From assembly GCA_905214235.1 (NCBI GenBank), contig CAJMLF010000048.1, positions 1-5,593 on the forward strand: DNA of 5,593 nucleotides. The letters are read 5' to 3'. How positions within the stretch are numbered: position 1 is the first letter of the stretch; the number at the start of each line of letters is the position of its first letter. Of this stretch, positions 1 through 5,593 are shown one piece after another. Position numbers and translations under genes: made by a program. The notes under the pieces were generated by a model. That model searched no databases and was not told where the DNA came from. It was given only the letters and a program-made list of their open reading frames with translations. This DNA is from an uncultured bacterium. Its GTDB lineage: Bacteria; Bacillota; Bacilli; Lactobacillales; Lactobacillaceae.

Positions 1-69
1 CCTTTATGGGTTTTTCTGTCCACTTAAATGTTCAACTTAAATTTTACAATCTGCCTATATTAAAAAAAG

Positions 70-75
70 TATAAT
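70..75 (+). promoter_or_regulatory. -10 element of the stress protein promoter
   Basis: A perfect TATAAT lies 38 bases upstream of the start codon at 114, in a very AT-rich leader. Transcription would start near 82 and give a leader of about 30 bases that contains the ribosome binding site. The -35 is unclear: TTTACA at 43-48 is the best match, but its spacing of 21 bases is too long for a standard sigma-A promoter, so the site may depend on an activator or on the AT-rich upstream DNA. A second, weaker candidate -10 is TATATT at 56-61. Confidence 0.6.
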
Positions 76-97
76 AGAAATAAACAATACTATCGAC

Positions 98-104
98 AAA
101 GGAG
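98..104 (+). promoter_or_regulatory. Ribosome binding site of the stress protein gene
   Basis: AAAGGAG ends nine bases before the ATG at 114. The match and spacing are good for a Firmicutes gene, and they fix that ATG as the start. No competing in-frame start is present nearby. Confidence 0.8.
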
Positions 105-113
105 TTTTTTACA

Positions 114-575
114 ATGGCAGATTCACAATACAAAAACATTCTCGTCGCAATCGACGGCTCCAAAGCGACCAGCAAGGTTCTCGAAGCGGGAATCGACATT
201 GCCGCCCGTAATCACGCCCACCTCGACATTCTGACCATCACCCAGGTTGACCAGTTGACCGATGGTTACAGTAATGCCGTTTTGAGTGACGAGCAGACCT
301 ATGACGCTGTCCACCGTACCCAGGAGCGGATGGAAGACTTGAAGCAAAAGTCAATTGACGCTGGAGTTACCGACGTCAGCATCCACATCCGGTTTGGTAA
401 CCCGAAGCGGGTCATTGCCCGTGAGTTCCCGAAGGACCACCACAACGACCTCATCGTGATTGGGGCCACGGGGATCTCTGGTATGGAACGGTTCATGGTG
501 GGGTCCGTTACCTCCTACGTTAACCGGAACGCCCTCAGCGATGTCATGGTTGTGCGGATTGCAGAAAATGACTAA
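114..575 (+). CDS. Universal stress protein, UspA family
   Basis: This 153-residue cytoplasmic protein has the normal length of a single-domain Usp. The N-terminal strand ends in VAIDGS (residues 11-16), whose Asp14 is the usual nucleotide-contacting acid. The C-terminal half holds the full ATP-binding signature G-x2-G-x9-G-S: Gly117, Gly120, Gly130 and Ser131. It therefore probably belongs to the ATP-binding branch of the family, as in MJ0577-like proteins. Such proteins act as dimers and are linked to survival of stress, acid and starvation; the direct target is rarely known. The start is set by AAAGGAG at 98-104 and a TATAAT at 70-75. The last eight bases overlap the start of the downstream GTPase gene, so the two are almost certainly cotranscribed. 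The family is certain; the specific stress it answers cannot be read from the sequence. Confidence 0.95.
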   Translation: MADSQYKNILVAIDGSKATSKVLEAGIDIAARNHAHLDILTITQVDQLTDGYSNAVLSDEQTYDAVHRTQERMEDLKQKSIDAGVTDVSIHIRFGNPKRVIAREFPKDHHNDLIVIGATGISGMERFMVGSVTSYVNRNALSDVMVVRIAEND

Positions 576-2511
576 GCAAATTGTTACCGGCCTCGTCGCC
601 CACGTTGATGCCGGCAAAACGACCCTTTCTGAAGCATTGCTCTACCAGTCTGGCCACCTGCGCAAGCTCGGCCGGGTTGATAACGGCGATGCTTTTCTTG
701 ATCCTGACCAGTTAGAAAAGCAGCGGGGAATCACGATTTTCACCCACCAGGCCCGCCTGTCTTACCATGATCTCACCCTCACAATGCTTGATACCCCCGG
801 CCACATTGACTTCGCCGGGCAAACCGAACAGGTCCTCCAGGTGCTCGACTACGCAATTCTGGTGGTCTCCGCAACCAATGGCATCCAGGGCTATACCCGG
901 ACGCTGTGGGACCTTCTCAAGCGCTACGGCATCCCCGTATTTATCTTTATCAATAAGGTCGATAGCGTGGGGGCCGATTCTGTACGGGTCCTTAACCAGT
1001 TGCAAGACGAGTTTTCCGCCGGTTGCATCGACTTCACCAGCGGCCAGGTAACCACGGGCGAGGCTGCCGAAGCGATTGCCATGCAAGACGACACCGTCCT
1101 CGCTAGCTACCTCGACCAGGAAAAGCTAAGTGAAGATACGGTCCGGACCCTGATCAAAGGGCGGAAGGTCTTCCCCTGCTTTACCGGTTCTGCTTTAAAG
1201 ATGACTGGAGTTACCAACCTCCTGGATGGGCTCGCTAAGTGGACCGTCGTACGTCCCACCAAGCAGGAATTTGCTGCCCGGGTATTTAAGATTTCCCATG
1301 ATCCCAACGGCAACCGCCTGACCTGGCTCCGCGTCACCGGGGGAAGCCTGCGGGCCAAGAGCGTCCTCCTTCCTGACGAAAAAGTGGACCAGGTCCGTAT
1401 CTACGACGGTGACAAGTTTACCATTGCCCAGACAGTTCCTTCTGGGGAGGTTTGTGCCGTCACCGGCCTGACCTCTTCCTTCCCGGGGCAGGGCATTGGG
1501 GCGGAAGCTAACACCCCCCGTCCGCAAATGCAGCCGGTGTTATCGTACGCGGTTGAGATTGGTGACAACGACCTCCAGGCCTGTCTGAAAGCCTTGCGGG
1601 AGCTTGCAGACGAGGATCCCCAGCTCAAGGTAACCTGGTCAAAGCACCTCCAAGAAATCCACGTGCACCTAATGGGAGAAGTGCAGCGGGAGATTTTGGA
1701 ACAGATCTTGGAGGAACGCTACCAGCTCAAGCTCAAGTTTAGTCAGGGACAAATCCTCTACCAGGAAACCATCGACGCGTCTATCGAGGGGGTTGGCCAC
1801 TTTGAGCCCCTCCGGCACTACGCCGAGGTTCACCTCCTCCTGGCCCCGGGGAAGCCCGGGACCGGCCTGCGCTTTGCCGCCGACTGCCGCGTTGACGTGC
1901 TTAGCCACAACTGGCAGCAGCAGATCATGACCAGCCTGGCGGCCAAAGAACACCGGGGCGTCTTAACTGGTGCACCGCTGACCGACGTGCAAATTACCTT
2001 GATTGGTGGCAAGGGAAGCATCGTTCACTCGGTTGGTGGCGACTTCCGCGAGGCAACCTGGCGGGCAGTCCGGCAGGGATTAATGGAACTGGCGGCCCAC
2101 AAGCACTGCCTTCTTCTGGAACCCTACTACCGCTACCGGTTGACCGTCCCCCAGGATGAGGTTGGCCGGGCAATTAACGATATTCAAAAGATGGACGGGA
2201 CGTTTAAGTTGGCCCCGAATACTGGCCAGTCGCAGGCCCTTTTGACCGGGGAAGCACCGGTTGCGACCATGCGCGATTACGCAACCGCCGTCCGTAATTA
2301 CAGTCACGGCCAGGGCCACCTCGAATGCGTTGTTAATGGTTACCGGCCGTGTCATAACGCTAACGAAGTAATTGCCCAGGCAAAGTACGTGCCCACCGCG
2401 GACCTCGCCAACACCCCCGACTCAGTCTTTTGTGCCCATGGTGCAGGGTACCCGGTCCGCTGGGATAAGGTCCCGGAAATGGCGCACTTTCCCTACCGTA
2501 AATCACTTTAA
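568..2511 (+). CDS. EF-G/Tet(M)-like translational GTPase
   Basis: This is a 647-residue ribosome-type GTPase, close in length to Tet(M) at about 639. The G domain is intact: AHVDAGKTT (11-19, G1), RGITI (53-57, G2 with Thr56), DTPGH (75-79, G3 with the catalytic-type His79), NKVD (129-132, G4) and GSA (207-209, G5). An EF-G-like beta-barrel follows from about 235, then domains III to V to the end. Tet(M) and Tet(O) remove tetracycline from the ribosome, but the domain IV tip here reads HSVGGDF (about 487-493) and lacks the YSPV-type tip of those proteins. The C-terminus carries CHN (595-597) and FCAHGAG (621-627), which I recall from a chromosomal Firmicutes family named only 'translation factor GTPase' or loosely 'tetracycline resistance'. 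The ATG at 568 is preferred: G1 sits where expected, whereas a start at 460 would add 36 unrelated residues from within the upstream gene. The Shine-Dalgarno is weak, so translation probably depends on coupling. Its substrate step on the ribosome is unknown. Confidence 0.9.
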   Translation: MTKQIVTGLVAHVDAGKTTLSEALLYQSGHLRKLGRVDNGDAFLDPDQLEKQRGITIFTHQARLSYHDLTLTMLDTPGHIDFAGQTEQVLQVLDYAILVVSATNGIQGYTRTLWDLLKRYGIPVFIFINKVDSVGADSVRVLNQLQDEFSAGCIDFTSGQVTTGEAAEAIAMQDDTVLASYLDQEKLSEDTVRTLIKGRKVFPCFTGSALKMTGVTNLLDGLAKWTVVRPTKQEFAARVFKISHDPNGNRLTWLRVTGGSLRAKSVLLPDEKVDQVRIYDGDKFTIAQTVPSGEVCAVTGLTSSFPGQGIGAEANTPRPQMQPVLSYAVEIGDNDLQACLKALRELADEDPQLKVTWSKHLQEIHVHLMGEVQREILEQILEERYQLKLKFSQGQILYQETIDASIEGVGHFEPLRHYAEVHLLLAPGKPGTGLRFAADCRVDVLSHNWQQQIMTSLAAKEHRGVLTGAPLTDVQITLIGGKGSIVHSVGGDFREATWRAVRQGLMELAAHKHCLLLEPYYRYRLTVPQDEVGRAINDIQKMDGTFKLAPNTGQSQALLTGEAPVATMRDYATAVRNYSHGQGHLECVVNGYRPCHNANEVIAQAKYVPTADLANTPDSVFCAHGAGYPVRWDKVPEMAHFPYRKSL

Positions 2512-2517
2512 AACAGG

Positions 2518-2566
2518 AATAGACCAGCAAACGGTTGCCGACAAATCAACCGTTTACTGGTCTATT
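2518..2566. terminator. Bidirectional hairpin terminator between convergent genes
   Basis: Two 20-base arms (2518-2537 and 2547-2566) pair with a single mismatch around a nine-base loop. The left arm starts AATAGACCAG and the right arm ends CTGGTCTATT. The structure fills most of the 56 bases between the GTPase stop (2511) and the membrane protein stop (2568), so it can serve both transcripts. The odd position is C against A in the + transcript but a G-U wobble in the - transcript. U-runs after the stem are modest: TTTCTACTTTT on the + side and TGTTTT on the - side. Confidence 0.85.
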
Positions 2567-2567
2567 T

Positions 2568-3236
2568 CTACTTTTGCGTCTTTACCCGGAAATTATGGTG
2601 GAGGCCATGCCAGACATGCTGGTCCGCCTGGCCAATCAGGGGACCGTTAAACAGGATACAAAGGAGGGTCCCAATATTAACCGAGTAGATGTGACGGGTT
2701 ATGATCCACGCAATGGGAATCATAATGATGGGGACCATAAAGTTGACCAACTGGGCGGTCCCGACCCGGCCCTTGAAGTAGAGGAAGCGCAGGATGTTGG
2801 TCGTATCATCATTGGGGTGCATAATTAGGTTGGCCCGCTGGTAAAGGGAAATGGCGGTACAGAAGACCACGATTCCCACCAGGCACAGGAGGGTCTGCCA
2901 CCAAATTGCCAACTGCGGAACCTTGAGCCAGTTGAAGAGGGCGATAAAGACATCAATGAAGTAGCTAAAACCCGCGATAAAGGCAACTTCACCGAAGAAG
3001 CGCCACTTATCCCACTGCCGAATCAGCAGCTGGTTGGTAATTGCCACCAGGACCCCCACGAAAAACATCATTAACCCAACCGAAATGTGGGCCATATAGG
3101 CCAGGTTAACCTCGGCGGCCGTCCACGGCGCCGCCCCCATGTTAGTCGCCACCGTTAGGCCGTTACCAAGGGCGTTCACCACCAGTCCCACGACTAGGGC
3201 AAATAGGCGTGTCGGCATCGTATTGTTCTTATTCAT
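2568..3236 (-). CDS. YczE/YitT-like integral membrane protein
   Basis: This 222-residue, very hydrophobic protein has about six predicted membrane helices, near residues 10-30, 50-70, 82-102, 112-132, 162-182 and 186-203. The first helix region, with GNGLTVATNMGAAPW (24-38), resembles the Gly-rich, PW-containing N-terminus of the YczE/YyaS/YitT proteins of Firmicutes. Their transported substrate or role is not established, so no function is assigned. The short tail after the last helix is His-rich (His207, 210, 213, 214). It is the last gene of the brnQ-kinase cluster. Its GAGGA ribosome binding site overlaps the kinase stop codon, and the ATG follows that stop by seven bases. The stop codon sits at the edge of the shared terminator hairpin. 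The membrane nature is certain; the family call is fairly confident. Confidence 0.8.
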   Translation of the reverse strand: MNKNNTMPTRLFALVVGLVVNALGNGLTVATNMGAAPWTAAEVNLAYMAHISVGLMMFFVGVLVAITNQLLIRQWDKWRFFGEVAFIAGFSYFIDVFIALFNWLKVPQLAIWWQTLLCLVGIVVFCTAISLYQRANLIMHPNDDTTNILRFLYFKGRVGTAQLVNFMVPIIMIPIAWIITRHIYSVNIGTLLCILFNGPLIGQADQHVWHGLHHNFRVKTQK

Positions 3237-3240
3237 TAAA

Positions 3241-3246
3241 TCCTCA
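3241..3246 (-). promoter_or_regulatory. Ribosome binding site overlapping the kinase stop codon
   Basis: On the - strand the sequence TGAGGA contains both the kinase stop TGA and the Shine-Dalgarno of the membrane protein gene, with TTTA between it and the ATG at 3236. This arrangement favours re-initiation by ribosomes that finish the kinase, and it supports the 3236 start over the internal Met7. Confidence 0.75.
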
Positions 3247-4152
3247 TTCTCCCCTATCTATTCGTAACAGTAAGCCATACAGCGCCCCCAATAGGTTCGC
3301 TTCGTTACCAAACTTGGCCTTTTGAATATCCGGCATAATGATATCGTCGTGCAGGCGGCGGTCCCCCTCCTGGAGTAGTTGAAACTGGTGGCGAATCTCG
3401 GTCACTACCACTGGTTGGGCGCTGATTCCCCCACCGATCAGGACCCGCTCTAGGTCAATAACTGCCTGGACATTCACCAGCAGGACCGCTACCCGCCGGC
3501 AAAAGGCCGCAAAGATATCCCAGGCCCGCGGGTTATGGTTGTTGATCTCGACGAAGGCCCGGCGCCCATCCTTTACATCCGGCAGGCCACACGCCGTGGC
3601 GACCGCCTTGACCATTTTTACCGCTGAGGTGCTGGCGCCCACCGTCGACTCGTGAATATCCGTATGGTCGTGGTTGTTAACAATTGCGCTGATTTCACCG
3701 GCCCGGAAGTGGGGACCCACAAAGAGCTGACCATTGATCATCAGTCCGCCCCCTACCGACGTACCAAGGGTCACTACCGCCCCACTATTTAGGCCCCGCA
3801 AGTTGCCCAGCCACATCTCAGCAAGGGTTGCACAATTAGCATCATTGCCCACGTAGACGGGGAGCTGGGCAATCTTTTTGAGGTAGCTGGCCAAGTTGAA
3901 CTCCCCCATGAAGCCGAGGGCCCCCGTAAACTTAACCTGGCCACTGTGGTGGTTGACGATTCCCGGGACACTCACACAGACCGCACGGACACCCGGGTGG
4001 TCACGCACCAGTTGCCCAAGGATAGCTAAAAAAGCGTTGGCACTGGTCGGGGTAGCGGTTTTAGCCGTTTTAATAATATTTCCAGAATGATCGATTAGGG
4101 CACTCTTGATGGCGGTTCCCCCAATATCAATACTTAAATAGTGACGTTGCAT
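3244..4152 (-). CDS. ROK-family sugar kinase
   Basis: This 302-residue cytoplasmic protein is a typical single ROK kinase in length. It starts directly with the ATP phosphate-binding strand DIGGTAIK (9-16) and has no helix-turn-helix in front, so it is an enzyme and not a NagC/XylR-type repressor. GNDAN (102-106) supplies the catalytic-type Asp104. LGTSVGGG (129-136) and GE (152-153) form the sugar side, and DLERVLIGGGIS (233-244) the second nucleotide-binding region. Family members phosphorylate glucose, fructose, mannose, N-acetylmannosamine or beta-glucosides; the exact sugar cannot be read here. The usual ROK zinc motif (H-x(n)-C-x-C-G-C) is absent, and the common GEIGH reads GEISA. The start follows AGGGGAG with seven bases between. 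It lies 20 bases after brnQ and seven before the membrane protein gene. No sugar transporter or regulator is adjacent. Confidence 0.9.
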   Translation of the reverse strand: MQRHYLSIDIGGTAIKSALIDHSGNIIKTAKTATPTSANAFLAILGQLVRDHPGVRAVCVSVPGIVNHHSGQVKFTGALGFMGEFNLASYLKKIAQLPVYVGNDANCATLAEMWLGNLRGLNSGAVVTLGTSVGGGLMINGQLFVGPHFRAGEISAIVNNHDHTDIHESTVGASTSAVKMVKAVATACGLPDVKDGRRAFVEINNHNPRAWDIFAAFCRRVAVLLVNVQAVIDLERVLIGGGISAQPVVVTEIRHQFQLLQEGDRRLHDDIIMPDIQKAKFGNEANLLGALYGLLLRIDRGE

Positions 4153-4159
4153 CTGATCA

Positions 4160-4166
4160 CTCCCCT
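4160..4166 (-). promoter_or_regulatory. Ribosome binding site of the ROK kinase gene
   Basis: AGGGGAG on the - strand lies seven bases before the ATG at 4152, inside the 20-base gap after brnQ. It fixes the kinase start and indicates independent initiation, not strict coupling to brnQ. Confidence 0.8.
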
Positions 4167-4172
4167 GCGTAA

Positions 4173-5522
4173 TTAGTTAGTATTATAACGCCGCCACCGC
4201 CAGGCAGCCAAGCCGAGTGCAAAGCCAACTACAGAAAACGGTACCCAGGCCAGACCAAGTTGAAAAAGCGGCAGGGTGTGTCCCGCCCACTTTACTAGGG
4301 CCTGGTTAAAGCCCAGCTTCAGAAGAACCGGTGGCAGGGCGTTGACCAGGTCAAAGAATGCGGGGAAGACGGTCAAGGCCAGGGTCCAGCGGTAGACCAG
4401 CGGGTTATTTTTAAACAGGGGTGACAAGATAGCCAGCAGAATTAAGACAATTGCCAGTGGGTACAGGAACATCAAGACGGGCGCTGACCAGGTAACAATC
4501 TGGTCGAGGCCCAGGTTGGCAATCAGAAACGAAAGCAGGCAGTTGACCCGTAAAAAGTTCCTGTAAGACACCTGGGGGAAGCGACTATGAAAGTCCTGGG
4601 AGAAGGCAATCACCAACCCCATCGCCGTGGTTAGGCAGGTTACCGTGGCGAGGGTCAACAGGAGGGCATTGCCAAAGGTTCCCAGGTAAAAATGGGCCAC
4701 CTGGTTGAGGGTCGTCCCCCCGTTGCTTGCAACCGTAAACTGGTTACGACTGGTGGTGCCGAGGTAAATCAAGCCGAAGTAAAGAACCCCCACACCAGCG
4801 ATTCCGACCAGGCCCCCCTTAGCCGTCGCCAGGGCAACTTTTTCCTTTGAAAAGCCCATCTGCTGGACAGCAGCAATGATGGTTACCCCAAAGATTAGCA
4901 TTGCCAGGGCATCCATCGTGTTGTACCCCTGCAGGAACCCGTTAGCAAACGCTTGGTGCAGGTAGCTGGTGGTTGGCGCCGGTGCAGATAGTTTCCCCAT
5001 CGGGTGGATAAAGGCCAGGAGAAAAATTACAAGCAGCATCACCAAAAAGGCCGGGTTAAGGACCTTCCCAATCACCGCCGTCACCTTTCCTTCCTTGGTC
5101 GCAAAGAAGTAGGTCAAGAGGAAGAACGCCCCGGTGTAAAGGGCCAGGCCGACTGGTTGCATCCCCTTCGACAAGTAGGGAGCAACCCCGATTGCGTAGG
5201 GAACCGTTGCCGTCCGGGGGGTCGCACAGAGGGGGCCAATCGTGGCGTGGACACAGACCAAAAAGATCAGGGCAAACCAGCCCCCCACCGGCTGGGCGAG
5301 CTCGAATAGTCCCCGAGTATGGGTTACACTCAGGGCCAACAAGGCCAGCAAGGGGAGTAAAACTCCCGAAGTGATGAAGCCCAGGGCGGCCGGCCCCCAG
5401 TTACTACCGGCGAGCTGCCCCAGGTGGACAGGAAAGACCAGGTTCCCCGCGCCAAATATCATTCCAAAGACGAGGGACCCAATTACCAGGTAGGTCTGCA
5501 GCCCCGTTTGCTTTTTATCCAT
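4173..5522 (-). CDS. brnQ: BrnQ branched-chain amino acid transporter
   Basis: This 449-residue membrane protein belongs to the LIVCS family (TC 2.A.26), which imports leucine, isoleucine and valine by cation symport. About 12 hydrophobic segments run through its length, which is normal for the family. Family landmarks are the first-helix FGAGNLVFP (23-31), IGPLCATPRT (95-104), FLQGYNTMDALA (196-207) and the Thr-rich helix TVTCLTTAMGL (293-303). The C-terminus ends in the basic stretch WRWRRYNTN. The ATG at 5522 is chosen because it follows a very strong AGGAGG with eight bases between, and because MDKKQTG leads straight into the first helix. A longer TTG start at the window edge (5591) would add 23 polar residues that do not fit. 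Most lactobacilli need external branched-chain amino acids, so this importer is probably important for growth. It is first in a probable brnQ-kinase-membrane protein operon. Confidence 0.95.
   Translation of the reverse strand: MDKKQTGLQTYLVIGSLVFGMIFGAGNLVFPVHLGQLAGSNWGPAALGFITSGVLLPLLALLALSVTHTRGLFELAQPVGGWFALIFLVCVHATIGPLCATPRTATVPYAIGVAPYLSKGMQPVGLALYTGAFFLLTYFFATKEGKVTAVIGKVLNPAFLVMLLVIFLLAFIHPMGKLSAPAPTTSYLHQAFANGFLQGYNTMDALAMLIFGVTIIAAVQQMGFSKEKVALATAKGGLVGIAGVGVLYFGLIYLGTTSRNQFTVASNGGTTLNQVAHFYLGTFGNALLLTLATVTCLTTAMGLVIAFSQDFHSRFPQVSYRNFLRVNCLLSFLIANLGLDQIVTWSAPVLMFLYPLAIVLILLAILSPLFKNNPLVYRWTLALTVFPAFFDLVNALPPVLLKLGFNQALVKWAGHTLPLFQLGLAWVPFSVVGFALGLAAWRWRRYNTN
4182..4211 (-). promoter_or_regulatory. 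Candidate internal promoter for the kinase gene
   Basis: Reading the - strand, TTGGCT (4211-4206, four of six matches to TTGACA) is followed after 18 bases by a perfect TATAAT (4187-4182). Both lie in the last codons of brnQ. Transcription would start near 4175 and give a leader of about 23 bases carrying the kinase ribosome binding site. The TATAAT falls on Arg-Tyr-Asn codons near the C-terminus and could be chance, but spacing to the downstream start is right. Confidence 0.45.
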
Positions 5523-5526
5523 CAAA

Positions 5527-5537
5527 CTCTCCTCCTC
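5527..5537 (-). promoter_or_regulatory. Strong ribosome binding site of brnQ
   Basis: GAGGAGGAGAG on the - strand contains a full AGGAGG (5536-5531) eight bases before the ATG at 5522. It decides the start codon. I see no convincing promoter in the remaining bases up to 5593, so brnQ's promoter or any leader regulator probably lies beyond the window. Confidence 0.85.
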
Positions 5538-5593
5538 ATTTGTAAGCACACCATAACGACACGTATTGAAAAAGGCGGTCGTGATCCTCAAGC

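Noticed and set aside
1..20. T-run after GGG that might be the tail of an upstream terminator
   Set aside because: Only the tail would be inside the window; no hairpin can be seen, so it cannot be supported.
460..567. Upstream extension of the GTPase reading frame by 36 residues
   Set aside because: It lies wholly inside the stress protein gene, has no ribosome binding site, and would push the G1 motif away from its normal place near the N-terminus.
712..1086. 124-codon open frame on the - strand within the GTPase gene
   Set aside because: It is antisense to the conserved G domain, has no family resemblance and looks like a GC-rich coding shadow.
1841..1862. CCCCGGGG palindrome and nearby CCCGGG in the GTPase gene
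   Set aside because: They encode a Pro-Gly-rich loop (APGKPGTG) and fit coding use; nothing suggests a regulatory site.
568..2511. Acquired tetracycline resistance gene on a mobile element
   Set aside because: No integrase, transposase, relaxase or repeats flank it, its base composition matches its neighbours, and its domain IV tip is not of the resistance type.
2535..2828. 97-codon + strand frame starting in the terminator loop region
   Set aside because: It runs antisense to the membrane protein gene, starts inside the hairpin and has no recognisable ribosome binding site or domain.
5004..5309. 101-codon + strand frame antisense to brnQ
   Set aside because: The product is low-complexity and charged, as expected from the complement of membrane-helix codons; the BrnQ frame is conserved throughout.
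5523..5591. TTG-initiated longer BrnQ start
   Set aside because: The ATG at 5522 has a full AGGAGG at ideal spacing, and the added 23 residues resemble no BrnQ N-terminus.

Overview
The window looks like ordinary chromosome from a fairly GC-rich member of the Lactobacillaceae. A Limosilactobacillus of the L. fermentum type is my best guess. The basis is strong AGGAGG-type ribosome binding sites, GC-rich coding DNA with many C- and G-ending codons, an AT-rich leader, and a gene set typical of lactobacilli (small UspA protein, EF-G/Tet(M)-like GTPase, BrnQ, a regulator-less ROK kinase, a YczE-type membrane protein). The species is an inference. No mobile element, tRNA, rRNA or CRISPR array is visible.

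The left half is a two-gene unit on the + strand. A short AT-rich leader (1-113) carries a perfect TATAAT and a good ribosome binding site in front of a universal stress protein (114-575). Its last codons overlap the start of a 647-residue translational GTPase (568-2511). The two frames share the eight bases ATGACTAA, so translational coupling is likely. The GTPase has the architecture of EF-G and of the Tet(M)/Tet(O) ribosomal protection proteins. Its domain IV and C-terminus, however, look like a Firmicutes chromosomal family and not like a true tetracycline resistance protein.

The right half is a three-gene cluster on the - strand: brnQ (5522 to 4173, branched-chain amino acid transporter), a ROK-family sugar kinase (4152 to 3244) and a six-helix YczE/YitT-like membrane protein (3236 to 2568). 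Gaps are 20 and 7 bases, and the last ribosome binding site begins at the kinase stop codon. A perfect TATAAT with a fair -35 lies in the last codons of brnQ, so the kinase and membrane protein may also have their own promoter.

The two units converge on one long near-perfect hairpin (2518-2566), a probable bidirectional terminator. No gene-free stretch exceeds about 115 bases. I see no clearly new multi-gene system. The points most worth a second look are the stress-protein/GTPase coupling, the GTPase's non-Tet domain IV tip and Cys/His-rich C-terminus, the internal promoter and the kinase lacking the usual ROK zinc signature.
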